A DNA stretch of 64,000 nt from an uncultured Spirochaetaceae bacterium (GTDB lineage: Bacteria; Spirochaetota; Spirochaetia; Sphaerochaetales; Sphaerochaetaceae), in contig CALXMP010000001.1 in the NCBI GenBank assembly GCA_944389505.1, positions 62,001 through 126,000 on the forward strand, read 5' to 3'. Each line of letters opens with the position of its first letter. The first letter of the stretch is position 1. Below the pieces are notes generated by a model that saw nothing but the letters and a program-made list of their open reading frames with translations, was not told where the DNA came from and did no database searches. Below are positions 35,828-44,493 of the stretch, piece by piece. The position numbers and the translations under genes were made by a program.

Positions 35828-36703
35828 TTAATCCTCCTTCTCAATCAACTTGAAATAAAACCCACTCATTACCACCAGGAAAAAGAAAATAACCATTGCA
35901 ATTGAAGCGGCCTCTCCGAACTTATATGCACCAAAAGATCTTTGATAAACATAAATTGGCAATGTCTCAGTTGCAAAAGCTGGGCCACCTCTGGTCATGA
36001 GCCAAACAAGATCATAATCATTGAAAACCCATATCGTTCTGAAAAGAACAATGATTGCAATGAGCTTTCGTAGATAAGGCAAAGTAATATGAAATAGCTG
36101 ATTGAACCAAGAAGCTCCATCTATAATTGCAGCTTCGTAAAGTTCCTTGGGAACAGACTGCAACGCTGCAATAAAACTAACCATCAAAAGAGGGAATCCT
36201 CTCCATATGCTTACAGCCATTACCGAGGGCAATGCAAGTGCGGTATCTGCGAGGAAAGCAACCCTACCATCAGTAATATTAAGCAACTCAAGGAGATAAG
36301 TAATTACTCCCCATCTCTCATGAAGCATCATTCTCCAAGCAAGAGCTGTAACAACAGTAGGCAAAATCCAAGGAAGAAGAAAAATAGATCTTATAATACC
36401 GATTCCTGCATATTCTTTATTTAAAAGCAAAGCTATTCCAAATGCCAGAATGCACTGTCCGGCAAGAGTACCTATTGTATAGAAAATAGTTCTACCTAAT
36501 GCTGCCCAGAAAGTCTGATCGGCAAATAAGGAAATGTAGTTTCCAATCCCATTAAATAATGTCTTCTTTGTGAACCAATTATAATCAAAAAAACTTAATA
36601 CTATTGTGTATATGAATGGATATAGAACAAAACAAAGGAATACAGCTATTGAAGGCAGCAAAAATAAATAACCGATCTTTGCTTCTCTGGTAAGTCGATG
36701 CAT
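35828..36703 (-). CDS. ABC sugar transporter permease (MalF/UgpA-type)
   Basis: The 291-residue protein has six membrane helices and the EAA loop ELYEAAIIDGASWFNQLFHI. It opens with LFLLPSIAVFLCFVLYPF, typical of CUT1 permeases. The start follows AAGGAGAA. It lies between the binding protein (73-nt gap) and its permease partner. The gene is AT-rich compared with the window average. Confidence 0.92.
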   Translation of the reverse strand: MHRLTREAKIGYLFLLPSIAVFLCFVLYPFIYTIVLSFFDYNWFTKKTLFNGIGNYISLFADQTFWAALGRTIFYTIGTLAGQCILAFGIALLLNKEYAGIGIIRSIFLLPWILPTVVTALAWRMMLHERWGVITYLLELLNITDGRVAFLADTALALPSVMAVSIWRGFPLLMVSFIAALQSVPKELYEAAIIDGASWFNQLFHITLPYLRKLIAIIVLFRTIWVFNDYDLVWLMTRGGPAFATETLPIYVYQRSFGAYKFGEAASIAMVIFFFLVVMSGFYFKLIEKED

Positions 36704-36776
36704 TAGAATGTTCTCCTTGATTTCAATGGAGGAGCTGCCAAATTTATTTTCTGACAGCTCCTATATATACTTATGA

Positions 36777-38153
36777 TTACTCGTTATATCCATCTATTGG
36801 ATAATTGAATTCTTCCATTACATCCTTCATATTTGAATCAATATATTCCATAGTCTCTTCCAAGGACCAATTGTTGAAAAGATAATTCTGCACAGCATCA
36901 CTAAGGAAAAGCTGAGAAGAAATCTGACCCGCAACAATTGAAGGACCAGCTTCAAAACCTACTCTTCGTGCAGTAGGGAGTGCGTACTCAAAGAGATATT
37001 CAATCTCATCCTTAAACATTTCCGTAATAGGATCACTATAGAACACATCTGATTCAAGCACACTCTTCTGCAAAGGAAGGTTATATACAGGGCGGGCAGC
37101 ACAAGCGATTGAAATATTCTCAGGTTCAAAGAAGAATTCAATCCACTTATCTATTGCATCCTTCTTCGTCTCATATGCCCCAGCCGTAATACTCCAAGCC
37201 CAGATTCCTGCATCATGATATGGAGGATATTCCTCTCCATCCGGACCAACTGGATGAACCATTACACTCAGATTCTTAAGCATATCCGGATTTACTTCAC
37301 TAGCTACACCTATATCTCCACCCCAGGAAGAAGTAAAAACAACTTCGCCATTAGCCATTGCCGTACGATAATCAACCCACATCCAATTGCTAACACCTGC
37401 TGGCATCATTCCGTTATCATTTAGTTTCTTCAGATATAAGAGTGCATCTTCAACTTTTTTACGCTCTGATGGGATATCAAGCAGATAAGCTCCATTTTCT
37501 TCATCAAAGAAATTGCAGCCATTAGCATTACTCCAAATACAGAGCTGCTGATATGCGGCCTCACGGGCTAAAGCCATTCCCATAGCAGTATAACCTTGAT
37601 CCTTGACAAGTTCACATACCTCATAAAGATCATCCCAAGTTCGTATTGAATCAGGATCAATTCCTAAATCATTGAGAATGTCTGCTCTATACCATATTGC
37701 ATTGATATTCATAGAGAATGGAATTCCCCAAACATTACCATCTCTTGTTCTGCATGAATCGATTGAAGCTTTTCCAGAAACAAAATCCGTTCCTGTAGGA
37801 TCAATTGCAGAAAGGACATCATTCATAGGAGCAAGCATTCCCTGATAATACATCCAGGCAACCTCTGATTGATCACAAAGCACCATATCAGGGTAATCCC
37901 CTGAAGTAACTGAAGTCATCATTCTTGTGTACCAATCTTTATGAGATACATATTCTACAGTGACCTCAATATCAGGATTCTCCGCCTGAAACGCTTCAAT
38001 TATCTTCTGATGTGCCTGCTGATCAGCGGTTGTAGTAAGAGCTGTCCAGAATGTAAGATGTGTTTTTCCTTCGGATTCATTAGTTCCACTTGCAAAAACG
38101 GTCAACACAGAAATTAGCAAAATAAAAACAACCAGTGTTCCTCTCTTTTTCAT
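36777..38153 (-). CDS. ABC sugar-binding protein, CUT1 type
   Basis: The 458-residue protein has a signal peptide (MKKRGTLVVFILLISVLTVFASG) without a lipobox cysteine, so it is probably soluble in the periplasm. LTFWTALTTTADQQAHQKI and IEVTVEYVSHKDWYTRM are typical of family 1 solute-binding proteins. Its ligand is likely a sugar or sugar derivative but cannot be named. The start follows AAAGGAGG. It is second in the operon, 35 nt after the Gcl-like gene. Confidence 0.9.
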   Translation of the reverse strand: MKKRGTLVVFILLISVLTVFASGTNESEGKTHLTFWTALTTTADQQAHQKIIEAFQAENPDIEVTVEYVSHKDWYTRMMTSVTSGDYPDMVLCDQSEVAWMYYQGMLAPMNDVLSAIDPTGTDFVSGKASIDSCRTRDGNVWGIPFSMNINAIWYRADILNDLGIDPDSIRTWDDLYEVCELVKDQGYTAMGMALAREAAYQQLCIWSNANGCNFFDEENGAYLLDIPSERKKVEDALLYLKKLNDNGMMPAGVSNWMWVDYRTAMANGEVVFTSSWGGDIGVASEVNPDMLKNLSVMVHPVGPDGEEYPPYHDAGIWAWSITAGAYETKKDAIDKWIEFFFEPENISIACAARPVYNLPLQKSVLESDVFYSDPITEMFKDEIEYLFEYALPTARRVGFEAGPSIVAGQISSQLFLSDAVQNYLFNNWSLEETMEYIDSNMKDVMEEFNYPIDGYNE

Positions 38154-38188
38154 AGTAAAACCCTCCTTTTGTTTTGCTATGTCTAAAT

Positions 38189-39856
38189 CTAGAACCTATT
38201 TATATGCGCGATATCATTGCCCATATCGCAGTTCTGATAATCATCGACAAAGACCTCAACGATATAAGGCTTGCCGCTTTCCTTTGCTCTCTGCATTGCA
38301 GGTTCAAGTTCTGAATACTCAAAGACTCTTTCTGCCTGGCAGCCAAATCCCTCTGCTACCTTGCGGTAATCGATGAATCCGTATTTATTTTCCTTGAGAG
38401 CAACCTCATACTCGTATTTGTAAGCACCTTTCTGATTCTGCCGGATAAGGCCAAGATAGGCATTGTTGACGATGACAACGACTATCGGAAGGTCATATCT
38501 CTTGACAGCAGCGAGCTCTTCCACCATGAAGGTGAATCCGAAATCTCCCATCATACATACAGCCTGCTTCTTGCCAGCACCGATGCTTGCACCCATTGCA
38601 GCAGGAATATCGAAACCAAGAGTTCCTGCACCGCCGCTTGGAAGATAAATCCTAGGCTTACTGATTCTCTGAAGCTGTCCACTCCAGATCTGGGTGATGC
38701 CACATCCTGTTGTATAGAGACAATCGTCTCCAAATACTTTATTAACCATAAGGAAAACATCACGAGGATCGATAATCTCACCCTCTCCCTTATACTTACG
38801 GTCTGAAGCCTTCTTAAGCGATGGGATATCAGCAACTCTGGGAGATCCTTTTCTCTGTCCTCCCTTCTCTGATTCTTTGATAAGAGCCTCTACAGCAGTC
38901 AGTGCATCGGACTCAATTGCGATTACAGGAGTAATGAGCTTTCCAAGTTCTTTAGGATCCACATCGATATGGATGAACTTCCTATCACCCTTGTAAACAG
39001 CCATATTTCCTGTATGTCTATCGGTGAATCTGCAGCCGATACCAAGAACGACATCTGAATCAAGGAAAATCTCATTACCGGAAGATGTTGCTCCGACCTG
39101 TATACCGACCTGTCCTGCATTAAGAGGATGATTTTCTGGCAAACCTCCCTTTGCCATGTATGTGGTAACAACAGGAATCTGCATGATCTCTGCAAACCTG
39201 ACGAGCTGCTTCTCTGCGTGCGCAAGAATCACGCCTCCTCCCATGATGATTATCGGATTCTCTGCTTTATCAAGAAGATCAACAGCTTCCTTAATCTTTG
39301 TTAAATCAGGCTCTTTTCTCACAACAGGCTTCGGCTGATATGCATCAAGATCAAAATCAATCTCAGACGTCTGTACATCGAGAGGAATATCAAGAAGAAC
39401 AGGTCCCATTCTGCCTTCACGAGCTGTCCAGATAAGGTCCTGCATTATCTCTCCGATCTTCTCGGGTTCTGTAATACAGACAGCTTTCTTTACTACAGGG
39501 GAAGCAATCGCCACGATATCAACACACTGGAAGGCATCCATTCCAAGCTGAGCCCTTACAGCCTGTCCTGTGATTGCGAAAAGCGGCATCGAATCTATTT
39601 TTGCTGTATAAAGACCTGTAACAAAGTTTGTTGCACCTGGACCAGAGGTACAGATTGCAAGAGCCATCTTGCCAGAGGATCTGAAATATCCATCAGCAGC
39701 ATGGACTACAGCTTCTTCATGCCTCATGATGTGATGCTTGATCGGCGAATCTGCCAGATATTTATATACACCATTGATTCCCGCTCCTGGGATACCGAAA
39801 GCATCAGTGATGCCCTCTTTCTCTAAAATCCTTACAACAGCTTCTGCAACCTGCAT
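38189..39856 (-). CDS. Gcl-like thiamine-diphosphate enzyme (glyoxylate carboligase/acetolactate synthase family)
   Basis: The 555-residue protein tracks E. coli Gcl closely: GITDAFGIPGAGIN, AFQCVDIVAIASPVVKKAV, IPLDVQTSEIDFDLDAY, CRFTDRHTG, NNAYLGLIRQ and a C-terminal MGNDIAHINRF-like end. It differs at one key site: RHEEAVVHAADGY carries a glutamate (residue 47) where Gcl has valine, restoring the canonical ThDP-activating Glu. It could therefore be a carboligase with a different acceptor, or an acetolactate synthase-like enzyme. ATG 39856 follows AGAGAGG by 5 nt; GTG 39862 is a poorer start. It is first in the operon. Confidence 0.85.
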   Translation of the reverse strand: MQVAEAVVRILEKEGITDAFGIPGAGINGVYKYLADSPIKHHIMRHEEAVVHAADGYFRSSGKMALAICTSGPGATNFVTGLYTAKIDSMPLFAITGQAVRAQLGMDAFQCVDIVAIASPVVKKAVCITEPEKIGEIMQDLIWTAREGRMGPVLLDIPLDVQTSEIDFDLDAYQPKPVVRKEPDLTKIKEAVDLLDKAENPIIIMGGGVILAHAEKQLVRFAEIMQIPVVTTYMAKGGLPENHPLNAGQVGIQVGATSSGNEIFLDSDVVLGIGCRFTDRHTGNMAVYKGDRKFIHIDVDPKELGKLITPVIAIESDALTAVEALIKESEKGGQRKGSPRVADIPSLKKASDRKYKGEGEIIDPRDVFLMVNKVFGDDCLYTTGCGITQIWSGQLQRISKPRIYLPSGGAGTLGFDIPAAMGASIGAGKKQAVCMMGDFGFTFMVEELAAVKRYDLPIVVVIVNNAYLGLIRQNQKGAYKYEYEVALKENKYGFIDYRKVAEGFGCQAERVFEYSELEPAMQRAKESGKPYIVEVFVDDYQNCDMGNDIAHINRF

Positions 39857-39907
39857 ATGCACCTCTCTGGTTTTAATTTTAAAAATTAGGTTTTACTTTC
39901 TAACACA

Positions 39908-39936
39908 ATCATCAAACCACAATTTCATTATGTCAA
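39908..39936 (-). promoter_or_regulatory. Predicted promoter of the Gcl-like/ABC operon
   Basis: Minus strand: perfect -35 TTGACA (39931-39936), 17-bp spacer, GATGAT (39908-39913, 4/6). Confidence 0.45.
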
Positions 39937-40181
39937 GAAAATATTTCAAAATTTAATAATCGATTTTGAAGATTAAAATAAGAAAGAGGATTTGCATTCT
40001 TTATGCCAGAAATTAACTATTTAGAACAGTCAGAACCATGATTTCCATTAACAATAGAAAAGAAAGGAACCAAAAAACGTTTAGATCCTGTAGAAGCAAA
40101 TTGTGTTTATCACTAAAATACTCTTGGAAACAATGATGATAATTTCAAAATTAAAAATTATATTTTAAATAATAAAATTTA

Positions 40182-40210
40182 TTTACAATAAATCCTATTC
40201 ACAATAGAAT
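40182..40210 (+). promoter_or_regulatory. Predicted promoter of iclR
   Basis: -35 TTTACA (40182-40187, 5/6), 17-bp spacer, -10 TAGAAT (40205-40210, 5/6). The ATG follows 20 nt later with its own Shine-Dalgarno. Confidence 0.6.
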
Positions 40211-40230
40211 GGCTCTATAAGAGGGATTCT

Positions 40231-41010
40231 ATGAATGATAGCGTAAAGAAGAACCAATCTCTGAAGAAGGCACTTGATATACTCGAAGTAATGGTTGATC
40301 TGACAGCACCGGCGCGCCTGCAGGATATAGCGCAGAAGGCAGACATGTCTCCAAGCACAGTGCTTAGATTTCTCAATACTTTTATCGATTTTGGCTATGC
40401 TAAGCAGGATCCGGATACATCGCTTTATTATCTGACGCTGAAGCTTGCAGACCTAGGAAACAGGAATAGGATCAACTATCCATTCCAGGGATCCCTACGG
40501 AAATATATCAAGGATATTGCTACACATTTCAACGAATCCTCCTCTCTGTGCATCGAAGACAATATGCAGATGGTATACATCGCAACAGAAGAAGGCCCGG
40601 CACATATGCTTCAGACGCTTTCAAGAATCGGACGCATTGCTCCTATGCATTCCACAGGCGTTGGCAAAATCTTCCTCACGCAATACTCGGATACAAAGCT
40701 CGATGAGCTTGTGAAGAAAAGAGGGCTGACAAAACTTACAGAGAAGACAATAACATCACTCCCAGAACTGAAAGCCGAAATCGATAAGGTCAGGAAACAG
40801 GGATATGCCGTTGATGAAGAGGAATGTGAAATCGGTGTACGCTGTGTTGCAGTCCCAATAAAGGAATATTCTGGAAAGATTGTAGCAGCAATGAGTATAT
40901 CAGCCCCAATTACCCGTCTGACATATGAAAGGACAAATGAAATCATAAAATACCTTCTTGACCTGAGCGCGCAGGCCTCTGCAGAACTAGGATATAAAAG
41001 CTTGGGATGA
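40231..41010 (+). CDS. IclR-family transcriptional regulator
   Basis: The 259-residue protein has an N-terminal winged helix (LQDIAQKADMSPSTVLRFLNT, about residues 30-55) and a C-terminal IclR effector domain with STGVGKIFL, EECEIGVRCVAVPI and MSISAPITRLT. The start follows GAGGGA. It is divergent from the Gcl-like gene, and IclR proteins such as AllR control glyoxylate metabolism elsewhere, so it very probably controls the Gcl-like/ABC/FAD operon. It is closer to window-average composition than the operon it faces. Confidence 0.92.
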   Translation: MNDSVKKNQSLKKALDILEVMVDLTAPARLQDIAQKADMSPSTVLRFLNTFIDFGYAKQDPDTSLYYLTLKLADLGNRNRINYPFQGSLRKYIKDIATHFNESSSLCIEDNMQMVYIATEEGPAHMLQTLSRIGRIAPMHSTGVGKIFLTQYSDTKLDELVKKRGLTKLTEKTITSLPELKAEIDKVRKQGYAVDEEECEIGVRCVAVPIKEYSGKIVAAMSISAPITRLTYERTNEIIKYLLDLSAQASAELGYKSLG

Positions 41011-41076
41011 AATGATGACTCTCACAAATCCCGAGCATCAGCATTCATCACTACAGCATCTTTTCAGGAGAATGCC

Positions 41077-41114
41077 ATTCCATAAAGGAATATCTTAATG
41101 GAATCGGTTTTATT
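41077..41114 (+). terminator. Possible terminator after iclR
   Basis: ATTCCAT (41077-41083) pairs with ATGGAAT (41098-41104) and is followed by CGGTTTTATT. A second inverted repeat, GGAAAGG/CCTTTCC (41123-41152), lies between this and the converging GH120 gene. Confidence 0.4.
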
Positions 41115-41161
41115 GACAGGCAGGAAAGGCCCATCGGATGATGAACCTTTCCCTGCATTAG

Positions 41162-43138
41162 TCAAAGAGGAAGCTTTGCCGAATCTTCTGAGCTGAATGG
41201 GCCTGGAAGCGGTTTATCAGGACGCTTGATGCCATGATAGTCTGTATCGAAGACTATGGATGAGCCATCCGGGTTCTCAAACCTCTCCTCGGCCTGCATT
41301 GCGATGCCAAGATCCTCGGTTGCTATTACTTTTGCCATCTTTGTCCTTATGTTCTGCACAATCTCTGGATTGATAAAGATCTTTCCCTCTTTCGCCTCGT
41401 ATAGAGGAGCAGGAACAGCATCAATAATCTCTGCATTCTCCCTGTTCATGGGCTTTGCGCTGCCGAAATACACATTGCCTCCGGCATATACAGGGAAATG
41501 ATCATAGTACCGCTGTCTGTCCTCTGCGATTCTCTCTCCGGATGCACGCCTGAATCTCTCCAGATATGATTCCTCATCTGGGTAGTCATTGAATGGTATC
41601 GTACCATCGAGAAGCCCTAGTCTTTCCTTTCTTTTGCGATAGCCCTCTGAAGGGATGAAGATATTTCCATAAAACCTGTCATCGCCGTGAGGGAATGTCA
41701 TGAAGCCCATGATGGCCGTGTCATGAGGAAGATGATAAGGCGTATATCTCGGATTGTCGGTCCGCCCATTATTCGTACCTGCACCAACGCTGGTGAATGG
41801 TCCTGCAATAAGATTATTTATGACAGCAATGCCCTGTGCTGCGATCTTGAATGGGAATGGAGAGAGCATGATATTGCTGTCGACCGTTGTCGGGCCATGG
41901 CTAACCTCTATGAAGAGATCCTCCGAAGGATCCTCCTCTGGATACCGGGCAGCGACATCCTCAGGAAGCCCATTGCAATAGAACAGGTTGCCTGTGACCC
42001 TTGTTCCCTGAGCCTGCCAATCAAGCCAGAGACCACGGAAACAGTGATGGATCCTGTTTGAACGGATCACTGTATCAATAGCAGCATGGAGCTTTATTCC
42101 CGCTATCTCAGCCCCATGAAGCTCTCCCATGGAGTTGATACTCCATATCTCATTATTCTCAATGAGGGAGAATGCACCTCCCATATGCCCTACGATACCG
42201 GTCTGCCCGCAGTCATGGATACGGCAATTCCGGACGATATGAGACCCAACCAGTTCCTTTCTCCAGCCTTCGAGATACGCCTGGCACACAGCTTCCCGCT
42301 CGGTCTGCGTTCCATCCTTTAGCAAGAAACGCGTCCATTTGTTCTCATTGTTCTCCTGAAGATACTTTCCAAGCGATATGCCGGAACAGCGCGAATAGGA
42401 TATCTCGCAGTTCTCAATAATCCAGCCCCTGCTCCAATGGGGACCTACCATGCCGTCCTGAAAAGCAGTAGGAGGAGCCCACGTCGTTGCAGCCTTCGTG
42501 AATTCCACTCCCGAAAGAGTGATGTATCCAACACCTGTCTTTGACGGGAAGAAGCACCTGCGCCTTACGTTGATCTCCACATTAGCGCTATCCGGATCTG
42601 TGCCGCGGAAATCAGCGTATATGACTGTGGTATAATCCCGGACCTCTGCATACCATCTGTATAGTGCAGCCTCCCTGTCCCATGCATGCGGAGATGGCTC
42701 ATCGGAAAAGAGCTCCTCCAGCGATCCCGCCTCATACAAGGCTTTGCCATTGAGATAGACTCCGCCTGCATGATAGCCATGCTCACCTTTCCATCCTGTC
42801 AGCCAGTCTCCGTATATAGCCTCTGCAAATGGATTGTAGCTTCCGAAGAGCGAGTTGCTGACCTCTAGCGAGAATACTGTGCCATCATATCTCTGCCAGC
42901 CTTTGGCCACTTCAGCACCTGTCACAGTCACAGTACCGGGAATCGCTGCACGATAGATAATCCTTGCATCCTCCCTGCCTCCTCTTGGAGGATCGATATA
43001 TTCCCTGTATATACCCGGCATGATAGTCACAATATCGCCAGGCGTTGCATATGCTGCAGCCTCAGCTATCCTCCCAAAAGGAAGATCAGCTGTTCCATTT
43101 CCATCTATTGATGCTTCTGAAGAGACAAAATACTCCAT
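41162..43138 (-). CDS. GH120 beta-xylosidase (right-handed beta-helix glycosidase)
   Basis: The 658-residue protein follows the GH120 enzyme XylC of Thermoanaerobacterium closely: PRGGREDARIIYRA, GDWLTGW, VEINVRRRCFFPSKTG, TWAPPTAFQDG, HEIAGIKLHAAID-like AEIAGIKLHAAID, and both catalytic acids, Asp 373 in GLWLDWQAQGTR and Glu 411 in LFIEVSHGP. It should release xylose from xylo-oligosaccharides. No signal peptide is present, so it works in the cytoplasm on imported sugars, and the ABC importer nearby is a candidate source. The start follows AAAGGAG; a promoter TTGCTT, 17 bp, GATAAT (43161-43189) is plausible. Confidence 0.88.
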   Translation of the reverse strand: MEYFVSSEASIDGNGTADLPFGRIAEAAAYATPGDIVTIMPGIYREYIDPPRGGREDARIIYRAAIPGTVTVTGAEVAKGWQRYDGTVFSLEVSNSLFGSYNPFAEAIYGDWLTGWKGEHGYHAGGVYLNGKALYEAGSLEELFSDEPSPHAWDREAALYRWYAEVRDYTTVIYADFRGTDPDSANVEINVRRRCFFPSKTGVGYITLSGVEFTKAATTWAPPTAFQDGMVGPHWSRGWIIENCEISYSRCSGISLGKYLQENNENKWTRFLLKDGTQTEREAVCQAYLEGWRKELVGSHIVRNCRIHDCGQTGIVGHMGGAFSLIENNEIWSINSMGELHGAEIAGIKLHAAIDTVIRSNRIHHCFRGLWLDWQAQGTRVTGNLFYCNGLPEDVAARYPEEDPSEDLFIEVSHGPTTVDSNIMLSPFPFKIAAQGIAVINNLIAGPFTSVGAGTNNGRTDNPRYTPYHLPHDTAIMGFMTFPHGDDRFYGNIFIPSEGYRKRKERLGLLDGTIPFNDYPDEESYLERFRRASGERIAEDRQRYYDHFPVYAGGNVYFGSAKPMNRENAEIIDAVPAPLYEAKEGKIFINPEIVQNIRTKMAKVIATEDLGIAMQAEERFENPDGSSIVFDTDYHGIKRPDKPLPGPFSSEDSAKLPL

Positions 43139-43199
43139 TCACCGCTCCTTTTCAGAGGCAATTATCCATCCATGCAATGCAGGAAGCAAGGATAATCTC

Positions 43200-43228
43200 T
43201 TCACTGTAATATTAAGGATTCCTATAAT
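43200..43228 (+). promoter_or_regulatory. Promoter of aroA, start codon at +1
   Basis: -35 TTCACT (43200-43205, 4/6), 17-bp spacer, consensus -10 TATAAT (43223-43228), then 6 nt to ATG 43235. There is no Shine-Dalgarno. Confidence 0.65.
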
Positions 43229-43234
43229 AGCCGT

Positions 43235-44491
43235 ATGATAAGAATCACACCGGCCAGGCCTTCCGGGACAATCGAAGTGCCGGCCTCGAAAAGCCAGACG
43301 ATAAGAGCCTTCCTTATCGCCTATTTCTCAGGAGAGATGAGCATAATCCGCCATCCGCTGATCTCATCGGATACCCAGTCATGCATCGATGCCATCAGAA
43401 CGTTAGGCGCGAAAGTATCATTCAGCCAGGATATGTCAACAGCATACGTCGATGCTGGGGATATCCATCTTCCGGAAAGCATAGAGATTGATGCTGGCAA
43501 TAGCGGAACGACTGAGTATCTGCTTCTTCCAATGGCAGCATCGCTTGGCATACCGGTGACCATCACCGGTGATGAGCAGCTGAGAAGACGCCCGCTTGGA
43601 CCTCTTGCAGATGCGCTCGCCGCTCTTGGAGCCAGTATCAAATGCAATGATGGTAAGCCTCCCGTAACGATAAAAGGTCCTTTATCAGGAGGAAAGGCAT
43701 CGATTGAATGCAGGACAAGCCAGTACCTCTCGGGACTTCTCCTCGGCTCGGCACTTGCCAAGGGCGATACAGTCATAGACTGCCCTCTCCTCTTTGAGAA
43801 GCCATATGTATCACTTACGCTGGGATGGCTCGACAGACAGGGAATCGAATATACGATCAGCGATGATTACATGCACTCAGAGATCAAGGGCGGACAGCGC
43901 TATCATGGCTTCGATGAGTACATCACCGGCGATTACTCCTCAGCTTCGTTCTTCTTTGCGATGGCAGCAATGGCAGGAACAGCCATCACAGTAAAAGGCC
44001 TGGACAGGAATGATGCACAGGGAGACAAAGCTATCCTCGATATCCTGCAGGAAATGGGCTGCATGGTCTCATGGGAAGGGAATGCGGTAACGGTAAGAGG
44101 CCCAGAGAGGCTGACAGGAGGAACATTCGACCTGAATGCCATTCCCGATACTCTCCCGATCCTTGCAGTCACTGCAGCAGCTGCGGAGGGTACAACGAAG
44201 CTTACCAATGTACCTCAGGCAAGGATAAAGGAGACTGACAGGATAAAATCCATGCATGAGAATCTCTCAGCACTCGGAGTCGAGTGCGAAGAGGAATACG
44301 ATGGTCTCATAATCCATGGCAGAGGCCATGTCGATGGAGGCAGTGTAAAGGGATTCGGAGACCATAGGATAATAATGGCAATGGCATCGCTGTCAGCTGC
44401 GGCTGCCGATGATATAATAATCGATAATGAAGAGGCGGCGGCAGTTACTTTCCCGTCATTCTTCAGGCTATTCGATTCAATAAGGAAATAG
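43235..44491 (+). CDS. aroA: 3-phosphoshikimate 1-carboxyvinyltransferase (EPSP synthase)
   Basis: The 418-residue protein has VPASKSQTIRAFL, IDAGNSGTTEYLL, RRPLGPLADAL, KETDRIKSM and GFGDHRIIMAMA, all diagnostic. The enzyme joins phosphoenolpyruvate to shikimate 3-phosphate in aromatic amino-acid synthesis. No Shine-Dalgarno precedes ATG 43235; the promoter places transcription start on it. It heads a tight four-gene operon: threonine aldolase follows after 2 nt. Confidence 0.96.
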   Translation: MIRITPARPSGTIEVPASKSQTIRAFLIAYFSGEMSIIRHPLISSDTQSCIDAIRTLGAKVSFSQDMSTAYVDAGDIHLPESIEIDAGNSGTTEYLLLPMAASLGIPVTITGDEQLRRRPLGPLADALAALGASIKCNDGKPPVTIKGPLSGGKASIECRTSQYLSGLLLGSALAKGDTVIDCPLLFEKPYVSLTLGWLDRQGIEYTISDDYMHSEIKGGQRYHGFDEYITGDYSSASFFFAMAAMAGTAITVKGLDRNDAQGDKAILDILQEMGCMVSWEGNAVTVRGPERLTGGTFDLNAIPDTLPILAVTAAAAEGTTKLTNVPQARIKETDRIKSMHENLSALGVECEEEYDGLIIHGRGHVDGGSVKGFGDHRIIMAMASLSAAAADDIIIDNEEAAAVTFPSFFRLFDSIRK

Positions 44492-44493
44492 AG

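Larger units (their letters stand above)
39857..40230. promoter_or_regulatory. Divergent IclR/Gcl-like regulatory region with three operator-like repeats
   Basis: This 374-bp gap is very AT-rich and contains no gene. A motif close to TTTYAAAATTAAAA occurs three times: reversed at 39871-39887, and forward at 39943-39957 and 40142-40156 (the last two share ATTTCAAAATT). The first lies in the Gcl-like leader, the second next to that gene's -35 and the third upstream of the iclR promoter. This layout fits operators of the adjacent IclR regulator. Confidence 0.55.

Noticed and set aside
36777-38153. Lipoprotein anchor for the ABC binding protein
   Set aside because: The signal peptide has no cysteine at the cleavage region, so a soluble periplasmic protein is more likely.
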